From NCBI GenBank assembly GCA_041394945.1, contig JAWKHH010000002.1:256501-320500 (forward strand): a stretch of 64,000 nucleotides of DNA. The letters are read 5' to 3'. Every line of letters starts with the position of its first letter. The first letter of the stretch is position 1. The notes below the pieces were generated by a model, which saw only the letters and a program-made list of their open reading frames with translations, was not told where the DNA came from and ran no database searches. A program made the translations under genes and the position numbers. Source of the DNA: Bryobacteraceae bacterium (GTDB lineage: Bacteria; Acidobacteriota; Terriglobia; Bryobacterales; Bryobacteraceae). Shown here piece by piece: positions 34,066 through 41,809 of the stretch.

Positions 34066-34452
34066 GTGAACCCAGTCTTGATCGTTGACGATTCCATGTT
34101 CATCCGGAACCGGATGCGCCAGGTGCTTGCGGGGGCCGGCTATCTCGTGGAAGAGGCATCGAACGGACGGGCGGCGCTCGACAAGATTGCCGGGCGCGAA
34201 CGTGGGTGCGGGTTCGATGGAATCGTCACGGACCTGGTGATGCCTGAGATGGATGGGTTCTCTCTGCTGGCGGCCCTGCGCGACGGTGGCAGCAGGATTC
34301 CCGTGCTGGTGATGACAGCCGATATTCAGAACACCACACGCTCTCGCTGCGAGGAACTTGGCGCTCGCTATGTTCTGAACAAGCCAGTAAACGCCGACCA
34401 GTTGCTCGAGACACTGGGTCGAATGATCGCGCAGGCCGTGCCGGCTCCCTGA
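34066..34452 (+). CDS. CheY-like single-domain response regulator
   Basis: 128 residues. GTG 34066 is preferred because GGAGAGGG precedes it and the receiver fold begins immediately (NPVLIVDDSMFIRNRMRQVL); an ATG-like start at 34042 would add eight unlikely residues. The phosphoacceptor Asp is in IVTDLVMPEMDGF, the Thr in VLVMTADIQ and the Lys in VLNKPVN. There is no output domain. It lies 48 bases before a CheC-type phosphatase and a hybrid kinase, so it is probably the phosphoprotein on which CheC acts. Confidence 0.9.
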   Translation: MNPVLIVDDSMFIRNRMRQVLAGAGYLVEEASNGRAALDKIAGRERGCGFDGIVTDLVMPEMDGFSLLAALRDGGSRIPVLVMTADIQNTTRSRCEELGARYVLNKPVNADQLLETLGRMIAQAVPAP

Positions 34453-34500
34453 ACCCGGCGAAGGGCGCCCAGGCATCTGTCAAGAGGCAAGGAACCGCGA

Positions 34501-35112
34501 ATGGTACTCAACGAAAATCAGGCCGACGTGCTCGCCGAGGTGATGAATCTCGGGATGGGGCACGCCGGCAATTCCCTGAATGAGCTGGTGGGTGCGCACA
34601 TTGAACTGCGCGTTCCATCCGTCGCGTTGGTGAGCGCAGCGGAGGCGCAGGCGCGGATTGAGCAATTGGGATGGGAGCCACTCTCCTCGGTTCAGCTCGA
34701 GTTCAGCGGCTCCCTGAACGGCAACGTTGCGTTGATGTTCCCCGGCGACAGCGCCGTGCAACTGGTCTCGCTGCTCACCGGAGACGATGGCGCGCACGAT
34801 GATGTCGACGGATTGCGCAGGGCGACCCTCGAGGAGGCCGGCAACATCCTGTTGAACGGCGTGGTGGGCGCGGTCTCGAATCTGCTTGCGAATCAGATCT
34901 CGTTCTCGGCGCCATACTACAGTGAATCGGACCGCGTGGTGGAACGTCTCACGGCGCGCTCCGGCAATGCGTGGATTCTGCTTTCCAGGGCGCAATTCAA
35001 GGTTGCCGACTGCCCGATCGAGGGAGAGATTCTGCTCTACTTCGAGATCCTATCGCTCGAAGTGCTGCTCGACGCCTTGAACCGGCAGTACGCACTGTCG
35101 AGCGCCGGCTAG
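34501..35112 (+). CDS. CheC-family CheY-P phosphatase with two active sites
   Basis: 203 residues. Both CheC-type catalytic motifs are present: D-x3-E-x2-N-x22-P in QADVLAEVMNLGMG to RVP, and E-x2-N-x22-P in LEEAGNILLNG to SAP, the second with Ala at the D/S position. The fold is the duplicated alpha/beta structure that inserts Asn and Glu next to the phosphorylated Asp of CheY. No chemoreceptor, CheA, CheW or CheD gene is in the window, so this is likely part of a non-chemotactic phosphorelay with the preceding receiver and following hybrid kinase. Confidence 0.88.
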   Translation: MVLNENQADVLAEVMNLGMGHAGNSLNELVGAHIELRVPSVALVSAAEAQARIEQLGWEPLSSVQLEFSGSLNGNVALMFPGDSAVQLVSLLTGDDGAHDDVDGLRRATLEEAGNILLNGVVGAVSNLLANQISFSAPYYSESDRVVERLTARSGNAWILLSRAQFKVADCPIEGEILLYFEILSLEVLLDALNRQYALSSAG

Positions 35113-35138
35113 CCTGCTGGGGAGGGGGTCGCGCAACG

Positions 35139-37052
35139 ATGGAAAGCTTTAAACGGTACGATGCTCTTCCGTTGGGGATCTTTGTCCTGAACCGGGACCT
35201 CAAGATCCTGTTCTGGAACAAGTATCTCGAGAATTGGACCGGATGGCCGGCCCGCGAGATGTGCGGCGCCGACGCCCACGAACGGATTCCGGCGCTGCTC
35301 CGGCCGGACTACCGGCGACGCTTGGCCGATGTCCTGACAAGCGGTGTTCCGGCCGTTTTCTCACCGCAACTGCACAAGCCGCTGCTCGACTGGGGCCCTC
35401 GCGGGGCAGTTTCCGCGACCACGATCTCGGCGCTCCCGGACCCTTCCGGGCCGGGGTTTCTGGCGGTAGTCTCCATTCAAGACATCACCGATCTGACACG
35501 GCGATTGGACCAGATCCGCGAAACCGCCGGCGCTCTCAAGGCCGAACTCGGCCGGCGCGAGGAATTGGAGGCGCAACTGTGCCGCGCCAAGGAAGCCGCC
35601 GAAACCGCAAGCCGCGCCAAGACCGACTTCCTCGCCACGGTGAGCCACGAGATCCGCACTCCGCTTCACGCCATTCTCGGCACCGCGGATCTGCTCGCTG
35701 AGTCCCCCCTTGATCGCACCCAACGCCAGCAGGTGGAGATGTTCCAGCGCGCGGGCCGCAATCTGCTCACGATCATCAACGACATCCTCGACCTGACCAA
35801 GATCGAATCCGGCCGTCTGGACTTCGAGACGATCGAGATCGATCTCGAAGAGATCCTTCGCGACGCGGCCGCGCTCGTCTTCCCCGCCGCCTTCCGCAAG
35901 GGGCTCGCGGTGGATCTGCATTTCGCTCCGGATCTGGAGACCCGCTGGTCTGGGGATCCCACGCGGATTCGCCAGGTTCTCCTTAACCTTCTGGGCAACG
36001 CCGTTAAGTTCACCGACCGCGGCAGCGTCCGTGTCGACGCGCGTCCGGCCGCCGGCGGAGAGCCCGGCATGATCGAAATCTCGGTTGCCGACACCGGAAC
36101 GGGAATTCCGAGTGACAAGCTTGCTTCCGTCTTCGACGATTTCACGCAGGCCGATTCGTCCACCACGCGCCGCTATGGCGGCACGGGGCTCGGCCTCAGC
36201 ATCGCCCGCCGTCTGATCGAGCACATGGGTGGCAGCATCCACGTCACCAGCGAACCAGGCAAAGGCGCCACTTTTACGTTCACGATGTTGCTCAGGCCTC
36301 GAGCGGCCGCCACTCCACCACGCCCGCGGCCCGTTCCGCAGGCGCTCGCCGGTTTCGCTCCCGCCCTCGAGGTCCTCATCGCGGAGGACTCGGAAGACAA
36401 TCAGGTCCTGATGAGCGCGTTCCTGGCGAAGACGCCGCACCGGCTGACTTTCGTCAACGATGGCCGCGAGGCGGTGGAGGCGTTCTCCTCGCGCTGTTTC
36501 GATCTGGTGCTGATGGATATCCAGATGCCGGTGATGGACGGACTTGAAGCCACGCGCTTCATTCGCGCCGTCGAGGCCGAACGCAGACTGCCGCGAATCC
36601 CGGTTGTCGCCGTTACCGCCAGCGCGCTCGCGCACGACCGCCAGGCGACAGTGGCGGCTGGCTGCGACCAGCACCTGACCAAGCCGCTCTCCCGCGAACG
36701 CCTCCTCGCCTGTCTCGACGAGTTCGCCTCCATGCGATGCCCCGCGCCCGAAGCCGCGTCTCCCATCGTGCCGCGCATCCCGGACGGACTGGAAGCGCTC
36801 GCCGCCACCTTCCTGGATGCCCGCCGCAAGGAACTCCTCCGCTTCCATCAACTCCTGGCGCTGGCCGATTTCGACGAGATTCGCCGCCTTGGACACAAGC
36901 TCAAGGGCGCAGGAGGCGGCTACGGTTTCCCCGAACTCACCGCCGCCGGCGCCGCCATCGAGCAAGCCGCGAAACTCGAGCAGGCCTGCCGGATCCGCAC
37001 CGAACTCGGCCGCATTCAGGACTACCTCGACCGCGTCCGCCTCCCGGCCTGA
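35139..37052 (+). CDS. Hybrid sensor kinase: PAS, HisKA, HATPase, receiver, HPt
   Basis: 637 residues, cytoplasmic. ATG 35139 is preceded by GGAGGGG (35121-35127). Domains: PAS (about 5-120: YDALPLGIFVLNRDLKILFWNKYLENWTG), a short coiled coil, HisKA with ATVSHEIRTPLHAILG, an intact ATPase (NLLGNAVKFTD, DTGTGIP, GGTGLGLSIAR), a receiver (VLIAEDSEDNQ, LVLMDIQMPVMDGLE, HLTKPLS) and a C-terminal HPt with IRRLGHKLKGAGGGYGF. It carries all elements of an internal four-step phosphorelay. Immediate neighbours are the CheY-like receiver and CheC, suggesting phosphate flow from this kinase to that receiver. Confidence 0.93.
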   Translation: MESFKRYDALPLGIFVLNRDLKILFWNKYLENWTGWPAREMCGADAHERIPALLRPDYRRRLADVLTSGVPAVFSPQLHKPLLDWGPRGAVSATTISALPDPSGPGFLAVVSIQDITDLTRRLDQIRETAGALKAELGRREELEAQLCRAKEAAETASRAKTDFLATVSHEIRTPLHAILGTADLLAESPLDRTQRQQVEMFQRAGRNLLTIINDILDLTKIESGRLDFETIEIDLEEILRDAAALVFPAAFRKGLAVDLHFAPDLETRWSGDPTRIRQVLLNLLGNAVKFTDRGSVRVDARPAAGGEPGMIEISVADTGTGIPSDKLASVFDDFTQADSSTTRRYGGTGLGLSIARRLIEHMGGSIHVTSEPGKGATFTFTMLLRPRAAATPPRPRPVPQALAGFAPALEVLIAEDSEDNQVLMSAFLAKTPHRLTFVNDGREAVEAFSSRCFDLVLMDIQMPVMDGLEATRFIRAVEAERRLPRIPVVAVTASALAHDRQATVAAGCDQHLTKPLSRERLLACLDEFASMRCPAPEAASPIVPRIPDGLEALAATFLDARRKELLRFHQLLALADFDEIRRLGHKLKGAGGGYGFPELTAAGAAIEQAAKLEQACRIRTELGRIQDYLDRVRLPA

Positions 37053-37104
37053 TCCGCTCGCCGCAGTCCCCCACAAGGCCGCTGCGATATGCTCGTAATC
37101 GAGC

Positions 37105-38337
37105 ATGATCCCGATCCCTCGACGCCGTTTTCTCGCCGCCGCGATCGGCGCAACCGCACCGCCATGGCTATCCAGCCTCCGCGCCGCCACCGAAAAGGCG
37201 AAGTCGCTCAACCTCAAGGTCAGCGGCATCAAGGTCTTTGTTGTCCATCTCGGATCGGTCAACTGGGTTTTCTGCAAAGTTCTCACCAATCAGGGACTCA
37301 CCGGGCTCGGCGAAGGCTCCATCACTTCCAAGGAAGCCACTCTCCGGGAGGCGATCCTCGAACACGAGCGCTACCTCGTTGGCCTTGACCCCACCGACAT
37401 CGAGATGCATTGGCAAGCCATGTTCCGCTGGCCCCGTTGGCGCGGAGGGCCGATTCTCAACTCCGCGATCTCGGCCATCGAAATCGCGCTTTGGGACATT
37501 CTCGGCAAGGCGCTCGGCGTCCCCATCTATCAGCTCCTGGGCGGCAAGGCGCGCAATCGCATCCGGCTGTACAAGGACGTCGGGTCAACGCCGGACGCGT
37601 TCCTCCAGGCCAAGCAGGAAGGCTACACGGCGGCCAAGAGCGGATTTGTCCGGGTCGACAACCAACTGGTGGTTCCCGCGTTCGCCGTCCGCGAGGGCGC
37701 CAAGCGTCTCGAAGCCGTCCGCAAGGCGGTGGGCGACGATTTCGATATCGCCATCGACGCGCACGGCATCCTCACCACTACCATGGCGATCGATTTCTGC
37801 ACCCGCATCGAAGAACTCCGCCCGCTGTTCGTCGAAGAGCCCACGCAACTCGAGGATCTGGGTGAACTGGCGCTCCTCCGCGACAAGACCAAGGTTCCGC
37901 TCGCCACCGGCGAACGCAGCTTCACCAAGTACGGCTTCGCCGACTTCTGCTCGCGGCATCTGGTCAACTACGTCCAGCCCGACGTCTGCCACGCCGGGGG
38001 AATCATGGAGATGAAGAAGATCGGCATTCTCGCTGAAACGTATCGAATCGAGATGGCGCCCCATAATCCGCAAAGCGAGGTTTCGACGCTTGCTTCCTTG
38101 CACGTCGACGCCACCACCCCCGCGTCGACGATCCAGGAATTCAACCCGTCGCGGCTGCCCTGGGTGCGGGATCTGTTCCAGGGCGGCGCGGTCCGCGTGA
38201 ACCAGGGCTTCGCCGAACTCCCGGATCGCGCCGGCCTCGGCGTCGACCTTGATGAAAAGGTCGCCGCGGCGCACCCCTACGCGCCGGTCACGCGGAATAA
38301 GTTCCGGTTCGCCGACGGCGCCGTGGCCGACCACTGA
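37105..38337 (+). CDS. Enolase-superfamily dehydratase (mandelate racemase/galactonate-type) with Tat signal
   Basis: 410 residues. The N-terminus IPRRRFLAAAIGATAPPW is a twin-arginine signal, unusual for this mostly cytoplasmic family. The MR/MLE fold is clear: VLTNQGLTGLGEGS, SAISAIEIALWDILGKALGVPIYQLLGGKARNRI, metal ligands Asp in IAIDAHG, Glu in FVEEPT and Glu in TGERS, and the His of EMAPHNPQ as general base, as in D-galactonate or mannonate dehydratase groups. It would dehydrate a sugar acid in the periplasm. Possible promoter box TATGCT at 37088-37093. Six bases separate it from the LRR gene. Confidence 0.9.
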   Translation: MIPIPRRRFLAAAIGATAPPWLSSLRAATEKAKSLNLKVSGIKVFVVHLGSVNWVFCKVLTNQGLTGLGEGSITSKEATLREAILEHERYLVGLDPTDIEMHWQAMFRWPRWRGGPILNSAISAIEIALWDILGKALGVPIYQLLGGKARNRIRLYKDVGSTPDAFLQAKQEGYTAAKSGFVRVDNQLVVPAFAVREGAKRLEAVRKAVGDDFDIAIDAHGILTTTMAIDFCTRIEELRPLFVEEPTQLEDLGELALLRDKTKVPLATGERSFTKYGFADFCSRHLVNYVQPDVCHAGGIMEMKKIGILAETYRIEMAPHNPQSEVSTLASLHVDATTPASTIQEFNPSRLPWVRDLFQGGAVRVNQGFAELPDRAGLGVDLDEKVAAAHPYAPVTRNKFRFADGAVADH

Positions 38338-38342
38338 CAAAG

Positions 38343-40304
38343 ATGAGACTCCCCGTCCTCCTTCTCGCCGCGGCGGCTGCCTTCTCCCAGGAATCGGACC
38401 GCCACATCGCCGAATGGATCCTTCGCCACGGCGGCGGCGTTATCCCCGTCGACGGAAAGGCCCCCATCCGCGACCTCGACCGGCTGCCTGAAGGCGACTT
38501 CCGTATCGCCGTCGCCGACTTCACCGGAACTCTGATTACGCCCGACGACCTCCGCCGCGTCCGCCGCCTATCGGAACTCCGCGAGTTGTTTCTCCCCGCT
38601 CCGATGTGGAACGAAGGCGCCGGTTCCCGCCGCGACTCCAATGAGGCCTTCGAGTACCTTGCCGGGCTGAAGAAGCTCGAACGGCTTCACATTAGCGTCC
38701 ACTTTCTCACGAACATCAACATTCAGGACAAGGGACTCGCGCTGATCGCGCCGCTTACGCAGCTTCGCGAAATCCGGCTCGCGCAGTCTCGCGTGAAGGG
38801 CGTTACGCTCGCCCCTTTCGTCAATCTGCGCTCCGTCGATCTCAGCTATACGCAGTTCAACGACGACGGCATGAAATCGGTCGCCGGCATGACGCACCTC
38901 GAACGGCTGATCGCCAAGGATACGCTGGTGACCGACGCCGGGCTGGTGCATCTCGAGCCGGTCCGCACTCTCACCGAACTCGACCTCTACGGATGCCGCA
39001 TCACCGATGCCGGCCTCGTCTCTCTCCGCCACCTCGCCAGTCTTGAAAAACTCAATCTGCTCGGGGCGGCCATCACCGATGAGGGCCTCGACAATCTCGC
39101 CGCCATGACCGGTCTCACCGATCTCAACCTCTACCGCAGCAAGGTCACCAATGCCGGCCTGGAAAAACTGAAGCGCTTCCAGAACCTGCGCAATCTCGAT
39201 CTCCGCTACTCCCGCGTCACGCGTTCGGGAGTGGAGTCGCTGCGGTCCGCGCTGCCGAACTGCAAGATCGCATTCCTCGATTCAGCGCCTCCGCCGGCCG
39301 GCAAGCAGATCACCCTCCGCGGGCGTGACGACGCCTCGATCGCCGAATGGGCGCGCGCGCTTGGCGGCAAGGCGCTGATCGAAGACGGAAAGCTTGTGGA
39401 TCTCTCGCTCGCCCGCACTCCGGTGAACGACGCACAACTCGCCAATTTGCGCGAATTGAAGTCGCTCCGCCGGCTCGACCTCGCCGCCACCGAAACCGGT
39501 GATATCGGGCTCCGCGCCCTCGCCGCTCTCGCCACGGTCGAGGAACTCAACCTCAGCAACACCACCGTCACCGACAACGGGCTTCGAGAGCTCGCTCCGC
39601 TCGGGGCGTTACGGCGTCTCTATTTGAACGGAACCGGGGTCCGTGGCGACGGCCTCTCCACCTTCCCCGCACTCACTGAACTCGAACTCGCCGGCTGCCC
39701 GGTCCACGACGACGGCGTCGAGACTATCGCCGGACTAGGCTCGCTGCGCGCGCTCCGCCTCAGCTACGTCGATCTCACCGATGCCGGGCCGAAAGCGCTC
39801 GCGCGCATGGCATCGCTCCGGGAACTCGATCTTTCGAGCAACGATATCGGCGACGCCGGTCTCGCTCATCTCTCCGCAATGAAGGGCCTAGTGGACCTGA
39901 ACTTGAACTATGGGCGCTTCACCGATGCCGGCTTGAAACACCTCGCCACCCTCCCCAACCTCGAGCGGCTGCAACTGGCCCGCACCAAGATCACCGATAA
40001 GGGCATTGCCGAGATCACGGCCCTGCCGAAGCTGAAGGTGCTCAACCTCAACTACACCGGACTCACCGAAGCGCTGCTGCCGAAGTTCGCCGCCATGGCT
40101 GAACTCGAGGAGTTGTACCTCGACACGGCGGAAGTAACGGACAAGTCGATCGACACTCTTGCCGGCATGAAAAGGCTCCGGCGGTTGAATCTCTACCACA
40201 CGCTCGTCTCGGAAACCGGCGAAGCGAAACTCCAGCAAGCGCTTCCTGATTGCGCCATCGTGTTCGACCGGGAATCGTCGCTTCCCAACCGCAGGGGCTC
40301 CTGA
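38343..40304 (+). CDS. Exported leucine-rich-repeat protein with internal duplication
   Basis: 653 residues with a signal peptide (RLPVLLLAAAAAFSQ). It is almost entirely LRRs of about 24 residues of the form LTELDLYGCRITDAGLVSLRHLAS / LEKLNLLGAAITDEGLDNLAAMTG. The first half and second half begin with related capping segments (DRHIAEWILRHGGGVIPVDGKAPIRDLD and DASIAEWARALGGKALIEDGKLVDLS), showing an internal duplication. It probably binds protein or glycan partners in the periplasm or on the surface. The next LRR gene starts one base after its stop, so the two are an operon and likely paralogs. Confidence 0.85.
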   Translation: MRLPVLLLAAAAAFSQESDRHIAEWILRHGGGVIPVDGKAPIRDLDRLPEGDFRIAVADFTGTLITPDDLRRVRRLSELRELFLPAPMWNEGAGSRRDSNEAFEYLAGLKKLERLHISVHFLTNINIQDKGLALIAPLTQLREIRLAQSRVKGVTLAPFVNLRSVDLSYTQFNDDGMKSVAGMTHLERLIAKDTLVTDAGLVHLEPVRTLTELDLYGCRITDAGLVSLRHLASLEKLNLLGAAITDEGLDNLAAMTGLTDLNLYRSKVTNAGLEKLKRFQNLRNLDLRYSRVTRSGVESLRSALPNCKIAFLDSAPPPAGKQITLRGRDDASIAEWARALGGKALIEDGKLVDLSLARTPVNDAQLANLRELKSLRRLDLAATETGDIGLRALAALATVEELNLSNTTVTDNGLRELAPLGALRRLYLNGTGVRGDGLSTFPALTELELAGCPVHDDGVETIAGLGSLRALRLSYVDLTDAGPKALARMASLRELDLSSNDIGDAGLAHLSAMKGLVDLNLNYGRFTDAGLKHLATLPNLERLQLARTKITDKGIAEITALPKLKVLNLNYTGLTEALLPKFAAMAELEELYLDTAEVTDKSIDTLAGMKRLRRLNLYHTLVSETGEAKLQQALPDCAIVFDRESSLPNRRGS

Positions 40305-40305
40305 G

Positions 40306-41751
40306 ATGTCTTTTCTTCTCTCTTTTTTCCTCGCCGCCAACGCCGGCTGGATCACCGGCCTCGGTGGCGCCGCCGAAACCAACGCGCGCGGAGATGTGAT
40401 CGCCGTGGACCTGCGCGGCGCCTGGGTGACCGACGCGGATCTCGACCGGCTGGCCGCCATGCCCACGATCGAGAGGATCGATCTCTCCCTGACCCGCGTC
40501 ACCGATCTGGGCCTGCTTCGGCTCCGGGACCTTCCCAACGTCCGCGAACTGAATCTCTTCTTCGCGGAACTGGTTACCGACGAGGGCCTCGCCTGCATGC
40601 GCAACTGGACCCGCATCGAGCGCCTGAACCTACGCGGAACCAAGGTCACCGACAACACGCTTGCGCTGCTTGCCGGCAAGGAGTCGATCCGCGCGCTCGA
40701 CATCGGCTTCGCCGAAGTTACCGACTCCGGCCTCCAGCACCTGCCGAAACTCCCGAACCTGCGTGAACTCGCATTCGGCGGGAACAAGATGACCGAGATC
40801 GGCCTCGAAGTGCTCCGCGCGCTTCCCAACATCACGAAGCTCGACCTGGCGGGCCGTCAACGCACAGACTCCGGCCTCTGGTACGTCGCCTTCACCGACG
40901 TCGGCCTGGACCCCGTCGTCACGCTCGAGCAACTCACCGATCTCAACCTCGCCGGCTCCCAGGTATCGTCCAAAGGCATCGCGCTTCTCAGCCGCCTGAA
41001 GAAGTTGGAACGGCTGAATCTCGACGCTGCCAAGCGGGTGGCGGACGATGCCGTTCCGCATCTGGCCGCCCTGCCGGCGCTTCAATGGGTGGATCTCAAA
41101 GACACGGCGATCACGGCCAAGGGGTTCGCGCAACTCCGCTCCGCCAAGCCGGCGCTCGATATCGCGGGAGACCCTGCCCGTGAGCCGATCGAGAGCTTCA
41201 AGATCGAAATGGAGAACCAGTCTTTCCGCGTGGTGCGCGTGCATCTGGAGCCCCACGAGCGGATCGAGACGATCGACCATCCCACGGCCGCGGCGGTTGT
41301 CTATGTCTATCTCACGGACTCCGGGCCGGTGAAGTTTGCGCACGAAGGCGGCGCTGCCCTGGAACGTCCGCCGCATCGGGCCGGCGCGCTTCGTATCGCC
41401 CGGGGGGGCAAGGAACATCACATTACAGAGAACGCCGGAGACAAACCGGTGGAGTACGTGCGGGTGGAGTTGAATGGCGAACTGAAGCAGAGATTGGCGC
41501 GCGACACCCGCTATGAGCCGATTGCTGTGTCCACCGCCGCCGATACCCGCCACGTAGTGTTCGAGAATGCGGCCTTCCGGGTCTTGCGGCTTTCCTGTCC
41601 TTCGCGCGGCAACTGCCCGGCGAACCAAGGCTCGGCGCTCGACATTACGCTTGGGAGCGGCGGCGCCTCCGCCCTTCGTCCCGGCGCTGCCGCCCGCTAT
41701 AACGAAACGCCGCTGCCGCTCGAACTAGTCCGCATCGAGCTTCAGAACTGA
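40306..41751 (+). CDS. Exported LRR protein fused to a cupin-like C-terminal region
   Basis: 481 residues with a short signal peptide (SFLLSFFLAANAG). Residues about 25-285 are LRRs like those of the preceding gene (IERIDLSLTRVTDLGLLRLRDLPNVRELNLFFAELVTDEGLACM). After a short linker the C-terminal about 180 residues change to two cupin-like beta units (IEMENQSFRVVRVHLEPHERIETIDHPTAAAVVYVYLTDSG..HEGGAALERPPHRAGALRIARGGKEHHITEN and VFENAAFRVLRLSCPSRGNCPANQGSALDITLGSGG). I know no named family with this fusion. Operonic with the upstream LRR gene. Confidence 0.78.
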   Translation: MSFLLSFFLAANAGWITGLGGAAETNARGDVIAVDLRGAWVTDADLDRLAAMPTIERIDLSLTRVTDLGLLRLRDLPNVRELNLFFAELVTDEGLACMRNWTRIERLNLRGTKVTDNTLALLAGKESIRALDIGFAEVTDSGLQHLPKLPNLRELAFGGNKMTEIGLEVLRALPNITKLDLAGRQRTDSGLWYVAFTDVGLDPVVTLEQLTDLNLAGSQVSSKGIALLSRLKKLERLNLDAAKRVADDAVPHLAALPALQWVDLKDTAITAKGFAQLRSAKPALDIAGDPAREPIESFKIEMENQSFRVVRVHLEPHERIETIDHPTAAAVVYVYLTDSGPVKFAHEGGAALERPPHRAGALRIARGGKEHHITENAGDKPVEYVRVELNGELKQRLARDTRYEPIAVSTAADTRHVVFENAAFRVLRLSCPSRGNCPANQGSALDITLGSGGASALRPGAAARYNETPLPLELVRIELQN

Positions 41752-41792
41752 CTGCCGGGCAGACCAACACACGCGAAAAGCAGGCTGGATTT

Positions 41793-41805
41793 GCGGCGAT
41801 GCCGC
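41793..41805 (-). terminator. Weak hairpin between convergent genes
   Basis: GCGGC, loop GAT, GCCGC, just outside the end of the S41-like gene and 41 bases after the LRR-cupin stop. There is no real T-tract on either strand, so intrinsic termination is doubtful. Confidence 0.2.
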
Positions 41806-41809
41806 TCTC

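Noticed and set aside
38343..41200. Periodic DNA repeats
   Set aside because: The roughly 72-base periodicity is explained by the leucine-rich repeats of the two encoded proteins; unit sequences are diverged at the DNA level.
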